The notes below the pieces were generated by a model. It saw only the letters and a list, made by a program, of their open reading frames with translations, ran no database searches and was not told the origin of the DNA. The translations under genes were made by a program, and so were the position numbers. From Burkholderia cepacia ATCC 25416 (GTDB lineage Bacteria > Pseudomonadota > Gammaproteobacteria > Burkholderiales > Burkholderiaceae), in NCBI RefSeq assembly GCF_001411495.1, contig NZ_CP012981.1, positions 806,001 through 870,000 of the forward strand: a DNA stretch of 64,000 nucleotides, read 5' to 3'. Positions 1-7,309 of the stretch are shown here, one piece after another (the first letter of the stretch is position 1; every line of letters begins with the position of its first letter).

Positions 1-1
1 C

Positions 2-1402
2 TCAAAAGACCTCGCCGAACACAAACGGAAAGTCGAGGATTTGCTCAGGCGTGTGCGGGCAGCGGAGATCAAACTCACGTTGCCAAAGGAAGCCGAGCTC
101 AACTCGCAATTCCGGGAACTCTACAAAGCTACGGCTAGCGCTTTGCCTGCCGCCATTGAGGCGTTCAATGCAGCAGTGAATACCTTAGCGAAGGATGTTG
201 AACGTAAAGTCGGCGATTCTCGCAAATCAATAGAGCCGGCCCCATTGGCAGCCGGACTGGCAAAGGCCATCATTGATGCGGTCTCCGGAATTAACGCCGT
301 TATCGACAGCAATAACAAGCTTGCGACGAATTTCGATTCAGCCAAAATCGATGCGATCAAACGCGTTAGAAATCACTTCGTCCAGCAGTTTGCCGACTCC
401 CAGATCCAGGCAGGGTATGACGACAAGAAAAAGAAACTCACTACCCGAGCGGAACGGTTGAAAATATATGCGCAAGGGCTGCAATCTGAGGTTGAGAAAC
501 TACAGGCTCTGATTAGTCGAGCTCAGCTCGGTCGAGAGAAGATTAATGAGCGCCTCGCCTCGATGCTGGGTAGTGAAGCCGTTCAAATCGAAGTCGTCAA
601 GGATTCGACATCGGAGCAAGAGCGATTTCGGTTAGTTCGGAAAAGTGGCAAGGTCGCCCGAAATCTCAGCGACGGCGAACGCACCGCCATTGCGTTTTCT
701 TACTTCCTGACCAAGCTACAAGAACTCCAACCTGACGAGTTCAAAGAAACTATCGTCTATATAGACGATCCGATCTCGAGCTTGGATGCGAATCATATCT
801 TCCAGGTTACTGCCGCGATTCGCACTATGTTCTTCAAACAGGAAGACAAGAATTCTCCTTGGACGACTACTTGCAAGCAATTGTTCGTCTCGACTCATAA
901 TTTTGAGTTTTTTAACTTGCTTCGAGAGATCAAACCAGAAGGAGCAAAGCAAGGCGCCCGACTTTATCTAGTCAAACGAGTGGATAACAAATCATCAACA
1001 TTTTGCAACATGCCACCTTCGCTTTCTCGCTACCAATCAGAATACCATTTCCTTTTTGAAACAATCTACCGATTTCATGAAGCACCGGACAAAACCAATC
1101 ATGAGGTGCTTATGCTGCTACCAAATGCAGTACGTCGATTCGTCGAGCTTTACACCTACTCAAGGCTACCTGGCGTGATGAATGAGACAGTTGATCAGCG
1201 AGCTGAGGCACTTTTTGGCACCGAGAAGGCGAAGCGCATCCTCAAAGTTTTCCACTACTTTAGCCATGCCAACACTATTGACAGACTCGTCGGAAACAAC
1301 GAATTGATATTCGATGTCGAGCATGCCATTAGAGACCTAGTTGAAGCCATTTCAGAGACAGACAAGAAGCACATGGATGCGCTAATGGCCTCGCTAGACT
1401 AA
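2..1402 (+). CDS. AAA_13-type ATPase, RloC/PrrC-like, C-terminal part (cut by window edge)
   Basis: The reading frame is open to the window's left edge, so the N-terminus, with the Walker A motif, is missing. The visible part starts with a long coiled coil, then an ABC/SMC-like head half: signature NLSDGER, Walker B VYIDDPISSLD and an H-loop VSTHN. This is the AAA_13 layout shared by the anticodon nucleases PrrC and RloC and many defence ATPases. After the ATPase there is an R-Y-Q-S-E stretch followed by several His residues, compatible with the R-x3-E-xn-H active-site pattern of PrrC/RloC, but that alone is not proof of nuclease activity. Family assignment is from visible motifs; the anticodon-nuclease role is inference. 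It sits at the end of a tRNA-integrated island, a common place for defence genes. Confidence 0.8.
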   Translation, partial: SKDLAEHKRKVEDLLRRVRAAEIKLTLPKEAELNSQFRELYKATASALPAAIEAFNAAVNTLAKDVERKVGDSRKSIEPAPLAAGLAKAIIDAVSGINAVIDSNNKLATNFDSAKIDAIKRVRNHFVQQFADSQIQAGYDDKKKKLTTRAERLKIYAQGLQSEVEKLQALISRAQLGREKINERLASMLGSEAVQIEVVKDSTSEQERFRLVRKSGKVARNLSDGERTAIAFSYFLTKLQELQPDEFKETIVYIDDPISSLDANHIFQVTAAIRTMFFKQEDKNSPWTTTCKQLFVSTHNFEFFNLLREIKPEGAKQGARLYLVKRVDNKSSTFCNMPPSLSRYQSEYHFLFETIYRFHEAPDKTNHEVLMLLPNAVRRFVELYTYSRLPGVMNETVDQRAEALFGTEKAKRILKVFHYFSHANTIDRLVGNNELIFDVEHAIRDLVEAISETDKKHMDALMASLD

Positions 1403-1492
1403 AGGATTGGCGGCCTGAATTTTCGCGCACGCGAAAACTGGGTAGCACTTTCCTCGTCCAGCATATCGATAAAATGGTTGCGTACGGTTAGA

Positions 1493-1705
1493 CTTGCGGT
1501 AGGTCGATTTATCGGGGTTCCGCAAGGGACGTCTACCTACCGCCTGCTTTGCAGGTTCCGGCCGTGCCGGTTTCACTTGGTCCGCCAAGCAAGCGTACCC
1601 GCGACATTCTGAGGCTCCTTCGGGAGCCTCACCCATTTCTGGCGTAGCGTCCCGTTTGCGTTTCCACGGCCTCGCGGCGCCACAACGTGCCGCGATCCGT
1701 GAACG
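1493..1705. other. Chain of adjacent hairpins, possible structured RNA
   Basis: Successive perfect or near-perfect stems follow one another: CTTGCGG/CCGCAAG (1493-1499 with 1520-1526), CCTGC/GCAGG (1543-1555), CCGGC/GCCGG (1558-1570), CTTGG/CCAAG (1576-1589), GAGGCTCC/GGAGCCTC closing a TTCG tetraloop (1611-1630), and a two-part stem 1659-1705 built from CGTT, CACGG and CGCGGC with their complements. GGTAGGT (1498-1504) can instead pair with ACCTACC (1535-1541), giving an alternative fold. This density suggests a folded RNA or a replication/transfer DNA structure. No known family is recognised and the strand is not determined. Confidence 0.35.
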
Positions 1706-1957
1706 ACCGGTCTCTTGCGGGCGACGCGACCACTCGGCCGGTTTTCCACGGCAATGGCCATGGACGAGCCGCCCGCCCCTTCTACGACGTCGGAACGCCC
1801 GACAAACACCCCCCCGGACTAGCCAGAGCACCACCAGCCCTGTGGCGGGCCTCTATTTGAGCCGCATGCACAAGAGGCAAAGCTAAAGCCTTCTTCTGGA
1901 AAACTTCTTGGGCGATCGCAGACCAATGATGCGGTTCCGCGTGCTGCTGTCCCGGAG

Positions 1958-1985
1958 CCCTGAGCCGTCCGTGGACGGCTCAGGG
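1958..1985. repeat. Perfect inverted repeat, 13-bp arms
   Basis: CCCTGAGCCGTCC and its exact reverse complement GGACGGCTCAGGG are separated by two bases (GT). There is no T-run, so it is more likely a protein-binding or cruciform site of the island than a terminator. Confidence 0.6.
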
Positions 1986-2014
1986 GGCGGCGGTAGGGGC
2001 CGGGTCGGTAGACC

Positions 2015-2034
2015 TCGGCCGGCTGGCCGGCCGA
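2015..2034. repeat. Perfect inverted repeat, 9-bp arms
   Basis: TCGGCCGGC, two bases, then GCCGGCCGA. It lies 30 bp from the larger palindrome at 1958-1985, in the same gene-free stretch. Confidence 0.5.
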
Positions 2035-2177
2035 CCCCGTATCCCGCCGCAGGACAGCACGCGGGCTGGGAGACCTGGCGCGCGATTGGTTTTGAACAAC
2101 GTCGAGGCGTTTACGCGATGCATGCCCCGGACCATTTCGCTTTGGTGAGATGGAAAGCCTCCATGTCCGGCGGCGTA

Positions 2178-2217
2178 TCTGACAAATTTCGGGGTAGTCT
2201 GACAGCTTTCGGGGTCG
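2178..2217. repeat. Two tandem 20-bp repeats (iteron-like)
   Basis: Two head-to-tail copies (2178-2197 and 2198-2217) match at 17 of 20 positions and share TCTGACA and TTTCGGGGT. They lie about 140 bp from the stop-codon end of the replication-initiator-like gene. Iterons of an island replicon fit. The repeated transposase-binding sites found at insertion-sequence ends are an alternative. Confidence 0.4.
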
Positions 2218-2352
2218 GGGTTCATCCTCCTAACAGCATTGCTTGCGTTCCACCCTCTTTAAGATAAAGGCTCTCTCTATTTAGTAGCTCATGGGCGAGC
2301 CACTTCCCCACGAATACAGCTCGCGTGTGAACCCTTTCGCTCGCGATGTAGC

Positions 2353-3009
2353 TCACTCCTGATCCCGACCATCCACGATCTGTGTATAACTTTGCGCCGA
2401 CGCCTCCCTCGGGACATTGACGCGGTTGACCAGGAGCGCATTGAGTGCGTTACGCAACGCCGGATGAGCAATTTTCCCTGCCACCTCGGCCTGCTCCCCT
2501 TCCTGAACGTTGATCACGACGGCACCAGGAGCAACATGGTTGATGTTGACTTGCAGACGTTCGATATGAACGTCCGGAGGCAGGCGCCCGGCCAGCAGTG
2601 CCGCCCGTAGCTCGTCCGCCGTCGGCTTCACCAAGGAAGGAACGTATTCCCACGACGCTATCGCCGTCTGTCGCCCATCCTTGTCCTGGACCCGCCATTT
2701 CTCCTTGAAGCGATACTCGTGTGAGCGCCCACGCGGCGACTTCGACAAATATCCAAGCGATTCGAGTTCTTTGATCGCGCGCTTAACGGACGACTGGTGC
2801 AAGCCGGACTTCGATGCGATCGTCTTGTGCCCGATCGGGCCAGCGATCCCGGTTTCGATGTTTGTATGGGTCTTGATGACCAAGTACACCTTCAGGGTCG
2901 CTCCATCCATATCGGCCAACGCTCCACTGTCGACAAACGACCTGAAGACGTGAAACCAGCCAGTCTCAGCCCTGAAGAGCTCACCTTGTACCGGTAGTTG
3001 CGCAGCCAT
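2353..3009 (-). CDS. Winged-helix replication-initiator-like protein of the island
   Basis: The protein has about 218 residues. Residues ~35-105 form a helix-turn-helix/winged-helix domain (ATLKVYLVIKTHT, IASKSGLHQSSVKRAIKELESLGYL) of the type found in phage and plasmid replication proteins that recognise an origin. The C-terminal half has no motif I recognise. It starts within the stop codon of the upstream AlpA-like gene (TGATG overlap), so the two are co-translated. The iteron-like repeats lie just downstream of it. A role in replication or maintenance of the integrated element is inferred from domain type and neighbours; a plain transcription regulator is the alternative. A GTG at 3012 could also serve as start. 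Confidence 0.6.
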   Translation of the reverse strand: MAAQLPVQGELFRAETGWFHVFRSFVDSGALADMDGATLKVYLVIKTHTNIETGIAGPIGHKTIASKSGLHQSSVKRAIKELESLGYLSKSPRGRSHEYRFKEKWRVQDKDGRQTAIASWEYVPSLVKPTADELRAALLAGRLPPDVHIERLQVNINHVAPGAVVINVQEGEQAEVAGKIAHPALRNALNALLVNRVNVPREASAQSYTQIVDGRDQE

Positions 3010-3323
3010 CACTCCCCCGTCGCATGTCGCGGGCGACCGATGCGCGGCCGAGTCATATCCGAGCTCGCCTCAACAGGCACCGGTGCGCCACGGCCTGTTC
3101 TCCGTGCAGCGACGTCATTCAACCAATCGCGAATATCGGCTGCAAACCAACATGCCCTCCGTTTATCTGGAAAGGCAGTCTGCGGCAGCTCGCCCCTGTA
3201 GGTCATTTGCGCGATCGCACCAACGGTAGTCGCCAACAGCGCAGCAAGCTCATCGCGCGTAACGATCGCTTGCGGAGCCATCCGCGCGAATGTCTGTCGG
3301 AAATCAGTGTCTGCCTTCTTCAT
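3009..3323 (-). CDS. AlpA/excisionase-like small helix-turn-helix protein
   Basis: The protein has about 104 residues. The segment VTRDELAALLATTVGAIAQMTYRGELPQ reads as a MerR/AlpA-type helix-turn-helix followed by a wing (CWFAADIRDWLND), the layout of AlpA-family regulators and excisionases of integrated elements. Its stop overlaps the start of the replication-initiator-like gene, forming a two-gene unit. Such proteins typically activate the integrase/excision genes or act as directionality factors. No integrase is in the window; it would be expected beyond the left edge. The ATG at 3323 is preferred; a TTG two codons upstream is possible. Confidence 0.6.
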   Translation of the reverse strand: MKKADTDFRQTFARMAPQAIVTRDELAALLATTVGAIAQMTYRGELPQTAFPDKRRACWFAADIRDWLNDVAARRTGRGAPVPVEASSDMTRPRIGRPRHATGE

Positions 3324-3414
3324 TTGCAATCACCAGTGACTAGCAGTGAACATCGCGGCAGTCTAGAATTGGCTTGGAACTTCGTATAAGGCCAGTTTTT
3401 TCGAACCGCTCAGG

Positions 3415-4323
3415 ATGACAACTCAAGGTACAAACCGGGCTCGCTGGCTGCGTCCTGCGCTTACACGCTTTGCGTCGATGCTTGTATGTGAAGCGCGCGA
3501 CTTCACTGGACTCAATGACGAAGGTCTCGACAGAGCACTCCGCCTAAGCTTTCCTGCCCAAGATGAAGCAGAAGGAGTTCCTAAGGCAAAGTCGGGCAAC
3601 AACACAAGTAGTTACCGGTATTTGTCTGCGCGCAGGGCACCTCCTGCCGGCAAACTCCAATCCTTGGAAAACTGCGTCGCCAAGCTGCTGCGTCGCCCAG
3701 CTCACCTTGTAGTAGTCAGGGAAGCGGTCGAGCGCGATCCAGCGATCCCGCTTCTATACCTTGCCCCCGCTCCGGGTCTTAAGCGATATGCAGATCCCGA
3801 CGAGATCGAGCTTGGTTACGACAATGGATGGCCCACGTACTCCGACCTGTCGCAATTTGGAAAATACGACCTCAACGGCCCCTGGGAGGAACAGCCCGAA
3901 CTGATCAAGGCGTTCGGGTGGCAATGGGGCTGTCTCTGGGACAGAGCTCCGGACGACTATCGACAAAGGTGGTGCCGTCAATTCAGGCAGATTCCCCGCC
4001 ACTGGCTCTCGTACTGGTGCGAGCAAGCCAACATATCTAAGGACCTGCCTACGGAAGCTCTGCTGTCGTTGCTTGTCGGGAAGATGAGCGAGCAGCCTGG
4101 TTTGATAGACAGATGGACTTCAAAGAGGTCGTTGATTCTTGGTGAACCAGGCCGCGTCAAATCCATTGAAGCGACCGTCCCTGACGGCAGCCTTGTTGGC
4201 CCTTCCGGCTGGGACAGCATCGCGGAAGTTTTTACCGATATTTTCCTGGACGGAATAGAGTTGCCGGACCGCCCTCTGCCGGAAATCTGCCGGAGCAGTG
4301 GTGTAACGGCGAATCATCTGTAG
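3415..4323 (+). CDS. Hypothetical protein of the island end
   Basis: The 302-residue product is not recognised. It has no signal peptide or membrane segment and is rich in Trp in its middle part (WPTYSDLSQFGKYDLNGPWEEQ, GWQWGCLWDRAPDDYRQRWC). The first 60 residues (VCEARDFTGLNDEGLDRALRL) look helical. It is transcribed divergently from the AlpA-like gene and is the last gene before the tRNA-Lys remnant, so it is the terminal cargo gene of the island. Its base composition is lower in GC than the chromosomal genes to its right, which fits acquisition by transfer. No function is proposed. Confidence 0.7.
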   Translation: MTTQGTNRARWLRPALTRFASMLVCEARDFTGLNDEGLDRALRLSFPAQDEAEGVPKAKSGNNTSSYRYLSARRAPPAGKLQSLENCVAKLLRRPAHLVVVREAVERDPAIPLLYLAPAPGLKRYADPDEIELGYDNGWPTYSDLSQFGKYDLNGPWEEQPELIKAFGWQWGCLWDRAPDDYRQRWCRQFRQIPRHWLSYWCEQANISKDLPTEALLSLLVGKMSEQPGLIDRWTSKRSLILGEPGRVKSIEATVPDGSLVGPSGWDSIAEVFTDIFLDGIELPDRPLPEICRSSGVTANHL

Positions 4324-4392
4324 GGACCGGGAGTCAACAAATTCCTTGTAAACTCAAGAGATTAGCTGTAACCTACAAGTAGCTTGGTTTAG

Positions 4393-4437
4393 CTCTTAAT
4401 CCGTAGGTCGAGTGTTCGAGTCACTCACGCCCCACCA
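4393..4437 (+). other. 3' half of a tRNA-Lys(CTT) gene: island attachment site
   Basis: From the anticodon loop (CTCTTAA, anticodon CTT at 4395-4397) through the T-arm (GGTTC-like GTGTTCGAGTCAC) to the acceptor strand and CCA, the sequence reads as the 3' part of tRNA-Lys. The 5' half is absent: the bases before 4393 cannot form the anticodon, D or acceptor stems. This is the classic att remnant left when an integrase uses a tRNA gene. The intact tRNA should be at the far, off-window end of the island. Confidence 0.85.
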
Positions 4438-4800
4438 GGAAATTTCAAAGGCCGGTCAGCGCAAGCTGACCGGCCTTTTCCGTTTACGCCGCTTTCCTGC
4501 CGTTGTTCATTTACGCCGCCTCGCTTCGCGTTGCGCGCCCCTCGCGGTACGCGAGCGCACCCATCTTCCGCATCGTTTCCGCTAGAATCGTCCGACAAAT
4601 ATCACACGACCGGCGCAGGGGCACTGTCGTTCGCCCGTCGGCACTGAGAGAGCATGGGACGTCAGACATGGAAGCATGTGAACGGGACGCGACCATTCAG
4701 AGGGCCTGGTTGCGCCGATATCGGCCGGTTCGGCGGGTCACGCCATCCCCCCGATCAAGCCGGAATCCGCAGTGCGAAGCACGACGAACCGGATCCGGTC
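4438..4800. other. Junction between island and chromosome
   Basis: After the terminator no gene is evident up to the DUF3592 start. In-frame start codons upstream of 4801 (for example 4654) would extend that protein with an unlikely low-hydrophobicity leader. Confidence 0.4.
4450..4480 (+). terminator. Intrinsic terminator of the former tRNA-Lys gene
   Basis: An 11-bp GC-rich stem (GGCCGGTCAGC / GCTGACCGGCC) closes a GCAA tetraloop and is followed by TTTTC. It begins 12 bp after the CCA end. Confidence 0.85.
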
Positions 4801-5706
4801 ATGCCGGGTAGGGACGCACTCGTCGCAATGGCGCTCGGCGTCGTGCTGCTCGTACTGGCCGCCATGCTCGCCGTGACGGCCGGGCAGGCGACCGGCCAGC
4901 TGGTCCGCGCACCGGGCACGGTCGTGCGCATCGTGCAGGACAGCGACGCGATGCGCGCGTACCGGCCGATCGTCGCGTACCTCGCGAACGACGGCCAGCG
5001 CCGCGAAGTCGCCGGCAATACCGCATCGACCGTCCCCGCCTACGACATCGGCGAGAACGTCGAGGTATGGCTCGACCCCGGCCACCCCGAACGCCCCGCG
5101 CTGATCGACGATTTCGCGCAACGCTGGTTTCCGGCGATCGTGCCGGCGCTGCTCGCCATCGCGTCGTTCGCGATCGGCGGCCTGCTGATCGCCGGCGAGC
5201 GCCGCCGCCGGTCGTCCGCCCCGCCGCCGGCCCGCCGCGCCCGCAAGCACGTGCGCAGCCGCTGGGATATCGCGATCGTGCTGATTCCGATCGCGATCGG
5301 CACGGGCTTCATCGCCGGCGCCGGTGCAGCCGGCCTGCGCCAGTGGCAGGTCATCCACCACTATGCGCGTTCCACCGGCCATGTCGTCGAGATCGCGAAA
5401 AACGCGCACTCGCCCCGCGCGCGCACGTCGCTGTATTCGGCGATCGTCGCGTTCACGACCGACAGCGGACGCCAGATCAAGTTCGCGCAGGGTTCGGCGT
5501 CGTCGCATCCGGGACTGCACGAAGGCGAAGCGGTCAACGTGCTGTACGACCCCGTCACACCCGAGCGCGCGGTGGTCGACCGCTTCTGGGATCACTGGGG
5601 CCTCACGGCCATCCTGTTCGCGATCGGCGCGCCGTTCCTCGCGGCCGGGCTGTTCATCGCCGCGACGCTATGGCCGGAACACCCGCCGCACGAAGCCGCG
5701 CCTTGA
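4801..5706 (+). CDS. DUF3592-type membrane protein, two repeats
   Basis: The product is about 301 residues with the chosen ATG, which places a hydrophobic helix near the N-terminus (LVAMALGVVLLVLAAMLAVTA). The sequence consists of two similar halves. Each has a membrane segment, an extracytoplasmic beta-rich piece with the pattern G-x-V-V-x-I...YxxIVAF...G.....GEAVNVLYDPxxPERAxxD, and a second membrane segment. This is the DUF3592 signature; its function is unknown. The Arg-rich linker (ERRRRSSAPPPARRARKHVR) between the halves should face the cytoplasm. It is the first chromosomal gene after the island junction. Confidence 0.75.
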   Translation: MPGRDALVAMALGVVLLVLAAMLAVTAGQATGQLVRAPGTVVRIVQDSDAMRAYRPIVAYLANDGQRREVAGNTASTVPAYDIGENVEVWLDPGHPERPALIDDFAQRWFPAIVPALLAIASFAIGGLLIAGERRRRSSAPPPARRARKHVRSRWDIAIVLIPIAIGTGFIAGAGAAGLRQWQVIHHYARSTGHVVEIAKNAHSPRARTSLYSAIVAFTTDSGRQIKFAQGSASSHPGLHEGEAVNVLYDPVTPERAVVDRFWDHWGLTAILFAIGAPFLAAGLFIAATLWPEHPPHEAAP

Positions 5707-5760
5707 CGTTCGCGTGCCGGCCGCGGACCGCGCGGCACGACGACCGGCTCGGCGCGCGCG

Positions 5761-6375
5761 TCACCGCTCCCTGAACGCCTCCACTTTCGCGCGGTTCCCG
5801 CAGGTGCGCATGTCGCACCAGCGCCGCCCGACGCCGCGCCCGCGATCGACGAAGAACCACGTGCAACGGCCGCACTGGCGCACGCGCGCAAAATCGTCGC
5901 TGCGCAGCAGATGCTCGAACCCGAGTGCGGCCGCGTCGACCCAGCGCGACGCGACGCGTGCGTCGGGCCGCCACGCGAACCGGCCGTCGGCCGCATCGAA
6001 CGCGCTGCGCCCGATCGCCTCGCGGATCGCAACGGCGAGCCGGCCCGCCGCGCGCGCGCCGGCAGTGCCGCCACTGCCGGCCGTCAGGTGTGCGATCGCG
6101 GTGTAAGCCTCCTCGCGAAAGCGATGCAGCGCGACCAGTGCGTCGGCGTCGTCCTGCCGCGCATGACGCAGAAGCCGCGCCAGATCGGCCGGCGCCAGCA
6201 ACCCCGATCGCTCCGCCCACGCATGCACGGCCGGCCAGTCGACGAACTTGTCCGCGTCGCGCGTCTTGCCCGTGTCGGCCACCGTGTTGAGGAAGTCGAG
6301 CGCCGGATGGCCGCCGACAAAATCGGCTGCCCCCCATTCATGCGCATGTCGCACGGGTTCGTGTCGAGTAACCAT
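5761..6375 (-). CDS. ABATE-domain / CGNR zinc-finger transcription regulator
   Basis: The 204-residue protein starts with GGHPALDFLNTV, typical of the ABATE domain of putative stress-induced regulators. It ends with the CGNR zinc finger: C-x2-C (QCGRCTWFF) and WCDMRTCGNRAKV. The latter binds zinc and probably DNA. The gene is transcribed divergently from the alpha/beta hydrolase gene. A perfect 9-9-9 palindrome lies between the two starts, so this protein is the likely regulator of itself and the hydrolase. The ATG at 6375 is preceded by AGGTG at good spacing. Confidence 0.85.
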   Translation of the reverse strand: MVTRHEPVRHAHEWGAADFVGGHPALDFLNTVADTGKTRDADKFVDWPAVHAWAERSGLLAPADLARLLRHARQDDADALVALHRFREEAYTAIAHLTAGSGGTAGARAAGRLAVAIREAIGRSAFDAADGRFAWRPDARVASRWVDAAALGFEHLLRSDDFARVRQCGRCTWFFVDRGRGVGRRWCDMRTCGNRAKVEAFRER

Positions 6376-6415
6376 TTATTTTCACCTATCGGTTTCACGC
6401 CCGGACGATCCGGAG

Positions 6416-6442
6416 TAACCTGTTAACAACCAAAACAGGTTA
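6416..6442. promoter_or_regulatory. Palindromic operator between CGNR regulator and hydrolase
   Basis: TAACCTGTT and its exact reverse complement AACAGGTTA are separated by nine bases. The site is in the 80-bp divergent promoter region and ends 15 bp before the hydrolase start, suiting repression of both genes. Confidence 0.6.
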
Positions 6443-6456
6443 GCACGGAGATGCCG

Positions 6457-7272
6457 ATGCTCGAACTCGCCAACCGCTTCATTTTCGAAGGCCACCGGAT
6501 TGCCTGGGGAACGTTCGGCGAAGGCCCGCCGCTCGTGCTCGTGCACGGCACGCCGTTTTCGTCGCAGGTGTGGCGGCGGATCGCACCGTGGCTCGCGCGC
6601 CGTCATCGCGTGTTCTTCTACGACCTGCTCGGCTACGGTCAATCCGACATGCCGGATGCGGACGTGTCGCTCGGCCGCCAGAACGCGCTGTTCGGCGCGA
6701 TGCTCGACGCGTGGAACATTTCGCGACCGCACGTACTCGCGCACGACTACGGCGGCGCCACCGTGCTGCGCGCGCACTTCCTCGACGGCGTCGCCTATGC
6801 GGATCTCACGCTCGTGAACCCGGTCGCGATTGCGCCGCAGGGTTCGCCGTTCGTGCGCCACGTCGCGCAGCACGAAGCCGCCTTCACCGGATTGCCCGCG
6901 TATGCGCATCACGCACTCGTGTCGGCCTATCTCGGCAACGCCGTCGCCCGGCCGCTGAGCGACGAGGCGCTGTCGATCTACCGCGCGCCGTGGCTCACGC
7001 CAGCCGGCCAGGCCGCGTTCTATCGCCAGATCGCGCAGATGCGCCAGCACTACATCGAGGAAGCCGAGGCCCGTTATGCGCCACCGGACTTTCCGGTGCG
7101 CATCGTGTGGGGCGAGGACGACGCGTGGATTCCGCTCGAACAGGGGCAGGCGCTGGCCGATCGCATCGCCGGCGGCCAGCTGATCAGGGTGCCGCGCGCG
7201 GGCCACCTGGTGCAGGAAGATGCGCCGGAAGCGATCGTCGCGGCGGTGCTCGACCGGCCAGGGAAAGGTTGA
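6457..7272 (+). CDS. Alpha/beta hydrolase with aspartate nucleophile (dehalogenase/epoxide-hydrolase type)
   Basis: About 271 residues. The oxyanion-hole motif is HGTPF; the nucleophile elbow is AHDYGGA, with Asp (about residue 97) where esterases have Ser. The acid is in WGEDDAW (221-222) and the catalytic His in AGHLVQEDAPE (about 250). An Asp nucleophile is typical of haloalkane dehalogenases, fluoroacetate dehalogenases and epoxide hydrolases, so the reaction probably passes through a covalent ester to Asp; the substrate is unknown. GGAG at 6447-6450 favours the ATG at 6457 over that at 6451. Probably controlled by the divergent CGNR regulator. Confidence 0.85.
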   Translation: MLELANRFIFEGHRIAWGTFGEGPPLVLVHGTPFSSQVWRRIAPWLARRHRVFFYDLLGYGQSDMPDADVSLGRQNALFGAMLDAWNISRPHVLAHDYGGATVLRAHFLDGVAYADLTLVNPVAIAPQGSPFVRHVAQHEAAFTGLPAYAHHALVSAYLGNAVARPLSDEALSIYRAPWLTPAGQAAFYRQIAQMRQHYIEEAEARYAPPDFPVRIVWGEDDAWIPLEQGQALADRIAGGQLIRVPRAGHLVQEDAPEAIVAAVLDRPGKG

Positions 7273-7309
7273 CGCCGCCTGTACCGCGTGTCGCTTGTCG
7301 CGTGCCGCG

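Larger units (their letters stand above)
1403..2352. other. Gene-free stretch rich in inverted repeats
   Basis: No convincing coding frame is visible in these 950 bases; the frames that are open read as Arg/Pro-rich shadows. A short hairpin (TTTTCGC, GCAC, GCGAAAA) lies at 1420-1437 just after the ATPase stop and may end its transcript, though no T-run follows. The rest holds the structured block, the palindromes and the tandem repeat listed separately. A 17-codon minus-strand frame around 2110-2163 is too short to call. Confidence 0.6.

Noticed and set aside
2110..2163. 17-codon minus-strand frame (MEAFHLTKAKWSGACIA)
   Set aside because: Short, no ribosome site, in a non-coding stretch full of inverted repeats.
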